Assembly: GCF_042688385.1 (NCBI RefSeq)
Contig: NZ_JBHUPY010000015.1
Span: forward strand, 124,001 to 188,000
Length of the DNA: 64,000 bases
Direction: 5' to 3'
Source of the DNA: Herpetosiphon sp042688385
GTDB lineage: Bacteria > Chloroflexota > Chloroflexia > Chloroflexales > Herpetosiphonaceae
The notes beneath the pieces are model-generated. The model worked only from the letters and a program-made list of their open reading frames with translations, ran no database searches and had not been told where the DNA came from. The position numbers were made by a program, and so were the translations under genes. Shown here piece by piece: positions 52,624 through 59,857 of the stretch. Numbering within the stretch: position 1 is the first letter of the stretch; every line of letters begins with the position of its first letter.

Positions 52624-52653
52624 AGCACCTTCATCTATTCAAGGCCAACGCGC

Positions 52654-53064
52654 TTAATCAATGCCACTTTTCAGCGTTAGCATATAACCAATCAGATCGT
52701 TAATATCTTGGGTTGATAATTTTTGGGCATAATCGCGCGGCATAATGCCTTCTTGAAAACCGCCAACCAATTCTTTATCTGGCTCGGTTAGCGAGAGCCG
52801 CAGATAATCGATGGCGCTGGTGCCATCTGGGCGTTGGGCGGCGCGATTGCCAATATTCGAGAGATTTTGGCCAATGCCCTGGCCTGCTTCGCCAGCAACG
52901 TCGCTATGACAATCGATGCATGCTTCGAGTTGATCGAGCGTAAGCACCTCGGCTCCTTGAAAAATGCGTTTGCCACGCTCTGCATTGCCGACGCTGGTGC
53001 TATCGTTGGCAGCACCACAGCCGAGCAACACCACGCCCAGCGCTAGATAGCACAATGTTCGCAT
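52654..53064 (-). CDS. Lipoprotein cytochrome c
   Basis: 136 residues. The signal peptide ends in lipobox LLGC (Cys16). Heme is attached at C49-x-x-C52-H53 (CIDCH), and the axial Met is M108 (GGFQEGIMPRDY). The fold is the small class I cytochrome c type. Start ATG 53064 overlaps the upstream stop by one base (TAATG), so it is coupled to the sugar dehydrogenase-like gene, for which it is a plausible electron acceptor. Confidence 0.88.
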   Translation of the reverse strand: MRTLCYLALGVVLLGCGAANDSTSVGNAERGKRIFQGAEVLTLDQLEACIDCHSDVAGEAGQGIGQNLSNIGNRAAQRPDGTSAIDYLRLSLTEPDKELVGGFQEGIMPRDYAQKLSTQDINDLIGYMLTLKSGID

Positions 53065-54464
53065 TAACGCGCTCCATTATAGGTGATTCGGTAGATCGCA
53101 CTCGTGCCGAAATCGGCGATATACATGTTGCCATCAGGGCCGGTAATCACATCGATTGGGTAGAGCATGCCATCGGCAAAGGTTGTTGATTTGGCTAAAT
53201 AATCGCCGTTGCTCGTTTTGCCAACCTCGATATGCACAACCTCGCCCGTCTGCCAGAGCGTCAAAAAGGCGCTATCGCTGTAGATTTGCGGGTATTGGTT
53301 GCCGCTGTAGAAGGTTACGCCAGTTGGTACCGAGTGAGCAGGAAAGCTAATCAACGCGCCGCGCGTGCCGCCATCGCTGGGCGGATCGCCAAAATAATAG
53401 GGGTAGCCATAGTGCTGGCCTTCGACAAGATAATTAAATTCATCTGGTGGATCGTCGCCCTCAACCGAGCTTGGGCCGTTATCGCCACCAAATAGTGCTC
53501 CATCGGCGTTGAAGGCCACATCGAAGACGTTGCCCAAACCACGAGCATACGGGCGCAAATCGGTGCCATCGGGGTTGACCGATAAAATACTGGCGGCTAA
53601 TTCATTGTCCTCGAATTTACCATCGGTTGTGCTGCCAACCCCAAAATATAAGCGGCCATCGGGGCCAAACGCCAAGCCATTGTTGGAGTGTGGCTGCAAC
53701 ACCATCGAGGGCAAATTATCAACCACAATTCGGCGGCTATCGGCCACGCCATCGCCATCGCTATCGCGCAGGGCCTCGATTTTGCCCGAACTAGCGCAAT
53801 ATAGCTCGCCATCGCGCCAAACTAAGCCAACCAACAACTCAAAATCGCCAGCCCATTTGCTTAAGCTATCGATTTGCTGATCGTTGTTTTGGTCGCGGCC
53901 AATCCAGAGATCGCCAGCAATATCGGCAATATACAGCTCATTTTCTGGGCCAAAGGCAATCGCGGTCGGATTATCCATCGTGCCGCTGGCGTAGATGCTC
54001 CACTCGAAGCCTTCGGGCAGATTGATTGCGCGCAGCTTGGGGTCGCGTTGGCGTTCGCGCTCAGGAATGCTGGTTTGCCACATCGTATAAAACGCCGGAG
54101 CGGCGATTAAGGGCATACCCAAGAGCAAAAAGAGCGCTAAACCACGGCGGCGCAATTGCTGATCGATGCTATAGCGAATCTGGCGTGCTAGCCACCATAA
54201 AGCGCCTGCGACGATTGCTAGCGCACCGAGCACGACCGCCGCTTGGCGCAGCAAATCCCAAAATTTCACTCGAATTAATGGGTCGCCAATGCCAATTGGA
54301 TAGGTGCTAAGCAAGCCTTGAAAAACCAGCAAAATCAGGCCTTGCACGGCGATGGTGAGGCCGATCCAGCGCCAGCGACCTTTTTGGCGCAGCAGCGCTA
54401 ATCCACCGACAATCGCGCCAACCCAGAGGGCTAGCAGCACTAAGCTCGCAATATTGAGCAGCAT
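53064..54464 (-). CDS. Membrane-bound sorbosone dehydrogenase-like propeller protein
   Basis: About 466 residues. The N terminus has about three hydrophobic segments (residues 2-125), then a six-bladed propeller of the glucose/sorbosone dehydrogenase type: PEGFEWSIYASGTMDNPTAI, GPENELYIADIAGDLWIG, LAFGPDGRLYFGVGSTTDG, VFDVAFNADGALFGGDNGP, EGQHYGYPYYFGDPP, GTRGALISFPAHSVPTGVTF and GPDGNMYIADFGTSAIYRIT. Family members oxidise sugars using PQQ. The coupled cytochrome c would accept the electrons. Start: ATG 54464 has AAGGA 9 nt upstream; ATG 54470 and TTG 54473 are alternatives. No PQQ synthesis gene is in the window. Confidence 0.83.
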   Translation of the reverse strand: MLLNIASLVLLALWVGAIVGGLALLRQKGRWRWIGLTIAVQGLILLVFQGLLSTYPIGIGDPLIRVKFWDLLRQAAVVLGALAIVAGALWWLARQIRYSIDQQLRRRGLALFLLLGMPLIAAPAFYTMWQTSIPERERQRDPKLRAINLPEGFEWSIYASGTMDNPTAIAFGPENELYIADIAGDLWIGRDQNNDQQIDSLSKWAGDFELLVGLVWRDGELYCASSGKIEALRDSDGDGVADSRRIVVDNLPSMVLQPHSNNGLAFGPDGRLYFGVGSTTDGKFEDNELAASILSVNPDGTDLRPYARGLGNVFDVAFNADGALFGGDNGPSSVEGDDPPDEFNYLVEGQHYGYPYYFGDPPSDGGTRGALISFPAHSVPTGVTFYSGNQYPQIYSDSAFLTLWQTGEVVHIEVGKTSNGDYLAKSTTFADGMLYPIDVITGPDGNMYIADFGTSAIYRITYNGAR

Positions 54465-54567
54465 TATCATCAATCCTTTGAGTGTGTTTCCATAAAACTA
54501 TAGCCTGCATCGCAGGCCAAACAGCGTTAGTTCAATTGATCAGAACCTTGCTACTAGGCTCAGTATA

Positions 54568-56403
54568 TCATGGCTGTTGGGGCGGTTTTGGTGAAACATT
54601 AGTCCCAAAAGCGTGGCGAATTTGGGCGATTTGGCGCTCGCAATGCTCGTTGCTCAAGCGATCAACCGCTTGCTCAACCCGTTGCCAGCTGCTTTGGGCA
54701 AGTTCAAATGCCACATGTTGGCCATGGGCATCCCAAATTGTTTGCGAACGCGGCGTTGTGCCAAACCATGGAATATCGCCTTGCCAAAGCGCCGCTTGCT
54801 CTGCTTGCAAGAAATGCTTGAGCTGTGGCCGATCGGGAATGCTCAGCCACAAATGATCAAACAAACAATCGCGATCAAGCGCATCGCGCAGCCGATTGGG
54901 ATGACTGGCGTGGCGCAGCAAAATGGCGTAGCTATTCGATGGCCGCACAATCACCCGAATTGTGGTGTCGGCGCAGGCGGCCAAGCCAACGCGCAATAAC
55001 TCGGCTTTTGCGTCGAGTAACGCGCCATAGCTGCTGCGAAAACCTTGCTCGACCTCGGCTGCATAGTCCAAGGGATCGATCTTTAGCGTGCTACAGGTTG
55101 GCAAATTGTGGGCTGGCTGCACGGGAATAGGGGCATAGCGCAAGGCCATATGGTCAGTATTCGTCTCATCCCAAACTGGCTGGGGCAAGGGCAAGGTTTG
55201 TTCGGCGTTGCCAGCGATGCCACTGAGATCAACACCTGGATGCTCTGCGGTGGAAAAATGCAGGCGGGGCAACAAGCCAACTTGTTCCGCTTCGATCAAA
55301 GCGTTGCTGTTGCTTGATAAAAGTGGGTGGCACAAGCCTTCGAGGTCAATCAAAACGGGATCTTCGCCCACGGCAATGACATTTTCATAGTGCAAATCGC
55401 AGGCTTGCAACACCAAAAGCAAGGCCAACAAGGCTCCGTGGCGTTGATAAAAGCGCTGCACAGCTGCCGAATCGACACATGGCGCAGCGTGCAGCCATTC
55501 CGTCCAGCCGTAGTTGCCACAATCGAGCACCTGCAAACCGCGCAGCTTGATTGTGCTCGATTGTTGATTGTGCCAAGCCAAAACCTGATTGAAAGCAGCT
55601 TCGGTGCTGAGCGAGCGTGGTTTGTAGGCCAAACTCGCGCCGCTGGCAAAATCGAGGCGGCAAACGCTTTGGCCTGCGTGGCGGTCGCCTAAACTCTCCA
55701 AGCCCGTCCATTCGCCTAGCTCAAGCCCAAAATGGCCTTGCAGTTGCTGCCAATCGTGGGCAAGATGTTGGGCAATTTGGCCGACAAAATTAATAATTGT
55801 TTGGCATTCATGAACCAAGCTTTGGAGCAAAACAGGATAATTGGCGAAAAGATCGAGCAAATCGTTGATGTTGCTATAGCGTTTGATGAAATATTCAAAG
55901 CGATCTTGGCTGGTTGCGCCTTGCAACTCGCCGCGCAAACGAGCCACATTCAGCTCTAAAACCATGGTTTGGGCGGTTATTTGGGCTAAGCGTTGGGCCA
56001 AGGTCTTGCCAATTGCCGCATGCAAACTTGGCCAATTGTGCTTAACTTGGGCTTGCTGCAAGGCTTGTTCAATCTGCACTAAACAATAATCGACCAGCGG
56101 CCAAAGCGGATAGCCCAAGTTGGGTTGATTGAGCCAGCGCGGATGCGGGCTGGCTTGCCATTCGCGCCAAACTGCGATCATCGAGGCCCAGCTTGGCGGC
56201 GCAAGGGTGATGGCGGGGTCAAGCAGGGCTTGAAATTGCTGCTCATTTAATCCATCAAGCGCCAGCCGCGCCTGCCACCACTGCGTTTGCTCGAAGGGAG
56301 CTTGTTTGCGCCAGCGTTGGGAACGTTGGGCTGCGCGCGGGCCGATCTCGCTCAAGCCAAGTTGTTGGCGTTGGCGCAAATTCAGGCTTGCCAACCAATT
56401 CAT
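54568..56403 (-). CDS. LanM-type lanthipeptide dehydratase, lacking the cyclase domain
   Basis: 611 residues of the class II lanthipeptide synthetase dehydratase domain (DUF4135). It phosphorylates Ser/Thr in the precursor peptide and eliminates phosphate to give dehydro-residues. Signature blocks: YKPRSL (260-265), CDLHYEN (335-341), DLEGLCHP (353-360) and RVIVRPSNSYAILLRHASHP. The family is normally 900-1100 residues with a C-terminal LanC-like zinc cyclase. Here the stop at 54568 comes before that domain, and no GxxH/C...C zinc motif is present. The start ATG 56403 overlaps the stop of the regulator (ATGA), so the two are coupled; a frame running to 56628 is inside that regulator. Confidence 0.85.
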   Translation of the reverse strand: MNWLASLNLRQRQQLGLSEIGPRAAQRSQRWRKQAPFEQTQWWQARLALDGLNEQQFQALLDPAITLAPPSWASMIAVWREWQASPHPRWLNQPNLGYPLWPLVDYCLVQIEQALQQAQVKHNWPSLHAAIGKTLAQRLAQITAQTMVLELNVARLRGELQGATSQDRFEYFIKRYSNINDLLDLFANYPVLLQSLVHECQTIINFVGQIAQHLAHDWQQLQGHFGLELGEWTGLESLGDRHAGQSVCRLDFASGASLAYKPRSLSTEAAFNQVLAWHNQQSSTIKLRGLQVLDCGNYGWTEWLHAAPCVDSAAVQRFYQRHGALLALLLVLQACDLHYENVIAVGEDPVLIDLEGLCHPLLSSNSNALIEAEQVGLLPRLHFSTAEHPGVDLSGIAGNAEQTLPLPQPVWDETNTDHMALRYAPIPVQPAHNLPTCSTLKIDPLDYAAEVEQGFRSSYGALLDAKAELLRVGLAACADTTIRVIVRPSNSYAILLRHASHPNRLRDALDRDCLFDHLWLSIPDRPQLKHFLQAEQAALWQGDIPWFGTTPRSQTIWDAHGQHVAFELAQSSWQRVEQAVDRLSNEHCERQIAQIRHAFGTNVSPKPPQQP

Positions 56404-59129
56404 GTGCGTAGCTCGTGCAATCGCAGGGCTGGCATTTGGGCGAGCAGCTGTTCGATAATTGGCTCGGTTTGCTCGGGCATTTGAGCTGCTTGCTTGAGCG
56501 ATTGCTGTACAAATTGCCAACGGGCTTGTTGGTTGAGCCAACGGCGCAGGCCATATTCGCGGCGTAATTGCTCGACCGTTTCCACGACTGGGCCGATTGC
56601 ACTGCCATAGCCCATGGTTGCCAAGCAAAACGCCAAACTTTCGAGGGCTTGGGTCAGGCCTTCGGGGTTGCCAATGGTGCGATAGCCCTGAATTGCTTGG
56701 TTAATTTGCTCGATCGCTGGCGCAAAATGGCCTTGAATACAATCAACCAAGGCCAAACCACGCAAAGCATTGGCAATGCCCACGCCAAATTGCATGCTGC
56801 GGCCTAATTCGAGCGCTTGGGTAAATAATTGACGGGCAACCAGATATTGGGCTTGCTCAACGGCCAATTGAGCTTGCACCGCCAACACCATACATAACAT
56901 ATGCTTGCTGCCAAGGTCTTGGCTCATTTGAGCGGCCTTGCTGAGATAGCAGCTTGCTTGCTCCAATTCGCCTGCTGCCAGCGCCGTATAGCCTTGGTAC
57001 ATCAGTGCAAAGCCAATCACAGTTTTGTTGCTCATCTGCTCGGCAATGCTATAGCTCTCGCTAAAACAGCGCTGAGCGGTTGGGTAATCGCCGCGATAGA
57101 GCGCCAATTTGCCTTGATGTTGCAAAACCATTGAAATGCGATTTTCGTATTGATGTTCCTGACAGAGCGCCTTGCTTTGCTCAAGCAATTCGGCAGCTTG
57201 GCTTAATTCACCGCGATCAAGCTGCAACGCGCCTAAATTGCAGATCAGACTGCTAATTGCCATTGGCAGATCGAGCGTGCGCCAGATTTCAAGGCTATCG
57301 TTGAGTAAGGCTTGCGATTGCGCATATTGGCCTTGCCAATGAGCAATTAAGCCCAAATTATTGTAAACCCGAGCCATGCCAACTTGATCGTTAGCGGTTT
57401 CGATGAGTTGGCGACTTTGCGAGAAACTTTGGGCCGCAGCGCCATAATCGCCTTGATGATAGGCCAAATAACCTGCGGCGTTGAGCGTCTCGATCCAGAG
57501 AGTTGGCTCAAGCGTGATTTGGGTGGTTTGGGCTTGATCGATTGCTTGAGCCAGCCAACGCCGCCCTTCGCCAGTATAGCCACGCAAATACCAAAGATCG
57601 GCCAAATTGGTGGCCATTTGCACCAACTGTTCGACCTGCTTCTGGCCAAAGAAAAACTCCAAGGCAGCGCGAAAATTGAACAAATCGCGCTCAAAGCGAT
57701 CACCAGCAACGACATGATGATTATGTTGGCTCAAATCGGCCTGCAAGGTTTGGGCCAATTGCAAATAATAATTGGCGTGGCGTTGGGCTACTTGAATGAA
57801 TAAACCAGCTTGTTGCAACATCTCACGGGCATATTCGCGCAAGACATTCAACATCTCAAAACGGGTTTCATCCTGTTGTTCGGCTTTGGTGTAGAGCAAG
57901 CTTTTATCGGCCAAGGTATTGAGGCCGTCAAGCAAATCGAGCGCCCACGGCTGTTCGGCTCCAACCGCAGCCAAGCCATCGAGCGTACAGCTTTGTGGAA
58001 AAACCCCGACATGCATAAACAGCTGCTGATCGCTTGGCTCAAGCAGATCGACGCTCCAGCGAATTGCCTCGCGTAGCGTGCGTTGGCGTTGCGGATGATC
58101 GGCTGATCTGCTGGTCAAGACAGTTAATTGATGCTCAAGATGGCGCAGCATCGCCTTGGGCGAAAGCAACATACTGCGCGCGGCAATCAACTCGATACTC
58201 AATGGCAAGCCATCAAGCTGACGACAAACGGCGCTAATATCGCCAAGAGTGGTTTGATTGATCTCAAAATCGGGATTGACCGCTTGGGCACGCTCGATAA
58301 ACAAGGCGACTGCTGGTGGGTGGGTGGTAGGAGTAGCCTCATCAGCGGGCGTGGCCAGTGCCAAGGGCGCGACCGCAAAGCGCCGTTCACGGCGTAAGCG
58401 CAAAGCCTCGCGGCTGGTGACCAAAACTTTTAAGCCATAACATGCCTGAATCAACTGATCGATTGAGCCAGCAGCGGGCAGCACTTGCTCAAAATTATCG
58501 AGCACCAATAAGATTTCACGGTCATACAAAAACTGCTTCAAATCTTCAAAGCTGCGCCGAATGCCAGTTTCTTTGATTCCAAGGGTTTGGGCGATCGTGC
58601 TAAGCACATCTTGGGGATTGCTCACCGGAGCCAAGGCCACCACAAACACGCCATGGCGAAAGCGTTCAAGCTGCTGGGCCGCAACCTGCAACGATAAACG
58701 AGTTTTGCCAACCCCAGGCGGGCCGACTAAAGTTAATAAGCGCACATGCTCGCTGGCCAAGCGTTCATTGATCGCCGCAACATCAAGCTCGCGTCCAATC
58801 AATGGATTGGGCAGATCAACTAAATTATGCGGTGCTTGATCGACCACAAAATTAACGCGGGGAGCGCCTGGCGTTTGATCCGCCCAGATCGGCCCAGTGG
58901 TTGCTTCCGAACGAGCAAAATGCACAAATGCCGTATGTTCAGCTTCGGGAACATTACAACATTGGGCTAAGCGCTGGGCAATCTGGCTCGATGGCTTAAG
59001 CGTATTCGCTTCAATTTTACGAATGGTAACCGTGGCACAGCCGACCAAATGAGCCAACTCGTCTTGGGTGAGATCGAGGGTTTTTCGGCGTTGTTTAAGC
59101 CACATTCCAAAAGAGGCATCAACCTTTGT
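56400..59129 (-). CDS. XRE-HTH / NB-ARC / TPR transcriptional regulator
   Basis: 909 residues from ATG 59129 (GGA 7 nt upstream; TTG 59144 is the alternative). An XRE-type helix-turn-helix lies at the N terminus (LDLTQDELAHLVGCATVTIRKIEANT). An NB-ARC/STAND ATPase follows with Walker A GPPGVGKTR near 140 and Walker B EILLVLDNFEQVL. TPR repeats cover about 440-880. STAND regulators are ligand-gated switches that bind DNA when ATP-bound. It lies between the lanthipeptide precursor and the LanM gene and overlaps the latter, so it most likely controls this locus. The repeated motifs at 59492-59581 are candidate targets. Confidence 0.87.
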   Translation of the reverse strand, partial: TKVDASFGMWLKQRRKTLDLTQDELAHLVGCATVTIRKIEANTLKPSSQIAQRLAQCCNVPEAEHTAFVHFARSEATTGPIWADQTPGAPRVNFVVDQAPHNLVDLPNPLIGRELDVAAINERLASEHVRLLTLVGPPGVGKTRLSLQVAAQQLERFRHGVFVVALAPVSNPQDVLSTIAQTLGIKETGIRRSFEDLKQFLYDREILLVLDNFEQVLPAAGSIDQLIQACYGLKVLVTSREALRLRRERRFAVAPLALATPADEATPTTHPPAVALFIERAQAVNPDFEINQTTLGDISAVCRQLDGLPLSIELIAARSMLLSPKAMLRHLEHQLTVLTSRSADHPQRQRTLREAIRWSVDLLEPSDQQLFMHVGVFPQSCTLDGLAAVGAEQPWALDLLDGLNTLADKSLLYTKAEQQDETRFEMLNVLREYAREMLQQAGLFIQVAQRHANYYLQLAQTLQADLSQHNHHVVAGDRFERDLFNFRAALEFFFGQKQVEQLVQMATNLADLWYLRGYTGEGRRWLAQAIDQAQTTQITLEPTLWIETLNAAGYLAYHQGDYGAAAQSFSQSRQLIETANDQVGMARVYNNLGLIAHWQGQYAQSQALLNDSLEIWRTLDLPMAISSLICNLGALQLDRGELSQAAELLEQSKALCQEHQYENRISMVLQHQGKLALYRGDYPTAQRCFSESYSIAEQMSNKTVIGFALMYQGYTALAAGELEQASCYLSKAAQMSQDLGSKHMLCMVLAVQAQLAVEQAQYLVARQLFTQALELGRSMQFGVGIANALRGLALVDCIQGHFAPAIEQINQAIQGYRTIGNPEGLTQALESLAFCLATMGYGSAIGPVVETVEQLRREYGLRRWLNQQARWQFVQQSLKQAAQMPEQTEPIIEQLLAQMPALRLHELRT

Positions 59130-59199
59130 CATAACGCTGTCCAATGTGCTGTGGAGAGGGTCAGTTAAGCAAGGACATTCTGGTGAATTGGCTGTTGAC

Positions 59200-59430
59200 T
59201 TATTGTTGATCGTCGCTGGTATTCACAACGCAGGGAACCAGACTGGTGACTGAGGTCATAGTTGGGATGATGCTGCAATCCAACAGACCGCCTTGAATTT
59301 GGCGCAATTCCTCGTCGCTCAATTCGGTCATTCCAGCAGGATTGGCTGGGGTAGACTCGGGGTTGGTGGGTTCGCTCTCAGGATCATTTTCAGCATTATT
59401 CCACGCGTTAATCGTTTCTTCATGCGACAT
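59200..59430 (-). CDS. Class II lanthipeptide precursor
   Basis: 76 residues from ATG 59430 (AAGGAG 7 nt upstream); the frame reaches 59466 without a site. A leader rich in Glu, Asn and Pro leads to the recognition box ELSDEELRQIQGG (residues 36-48), the double-Gly cut site for C39-type exporters. The core is 28 residues starting LLDC, with Cys52 and Cys67 and eight Ser/Thr that could be dehydrated (S53, T57, T59, S60, T62, S63, T71, S72), ending in DDQQ. Two thioether rings are possible. It is the first gene of the minus-strand operon, whose LanM dehydrates it. Exact ring pattern unknown. Confidence 0.85.
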   Translation of the reverse strand: MSHEETINAWNNAENDPESEPTNPESTPANPAGMTELSDEELRQIQGGLLDCSIIPTMTSVTSLVPCVVNTSDDQQ

Positions 59431-59491
59431 GCTGGGTCTCCTTTGATTGTTTAGGGTGGGTTTCATTTTGGGAGGTTGTTAGATGCCCTAG

Positions 59492-59581
59492 TATACGGTT
59501 AAAATACGGTTATTGGCAAGCGTAGTTTGAGCGATAGCGCTATATCGGTTTTTATATCGGTTTTTGGCTAGTTGGCAAGCG
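59492..59581. promoter_or_regulatory. Repeated motifs in the divergent lanthipeptide control region
   Basis: Between the precursor and the export genes: ATACGGTTA twice (59493-59501, 59504-59512, 11-bp period), TATATCGGTTTT twice in tandem (59541-59552, 59553-59564, 12-bp period), and TTGGCAAGCG twice (59513-59522, 59572-59581). CGGTT is common to the four inner units. They are well placed as operators for both divergent transcripts. The -10 boxes are not clear. Confidence 0.55.
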
Positions 59582-59625
59582 CCAAGTATGGTTAAATGGG
59601 GCCAGTTTTTCAGGAGGACACCCCA

Positions 59626-59826
59626 ATGAACGACCACAGCCAAACCGCTCTGATTCCAAACACCTCATTGTTTCGCTCGGCTGCGCTAACATCATATGTT
59701 GCTCATCATCAAGAGCAGGTTGTCCAAGAGCGAATTTCGCCGCTGTTGCTGCGAAGTTTATGGTTGCTCGTCGCGTTGCTTTCAGTCAGTTTAGTAGTGA
59801 TTGGCGCGCCGCTCGTCAGCCTTTAG
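59626..59826 (+). CDS. Short HlyD-like membrane stub
   Basis: 66 residues from ATG 59626 (GGAGG 7 nt upstream). The cytoplasmic start (SLFRSAALTSYVAHHQEQVVQ) and following membrane helix (LLLRSLWLLVALLSVSLVVIG) match the N terminus of membrane-fusion proteins that pair with C39 ABC exporters, in which a periplasmic arm of more than 300 residues follows. Here a TAG stops the frame at 59826, right after the helix. It could be a remnant of a deletion or a minimal helper. The exporter gene follows 31 bp later. Confidence 0.7.
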   Translation: MNDHSQTALIPNTSLFRSAALTSYVAHHQEQVVQERISPLLLRSLWLLVALLSVSLVVIGAPLVSL

Positions 59827-59857
59827 CCCACGGATAGCCTTGCCCAACTAGCAAGGT

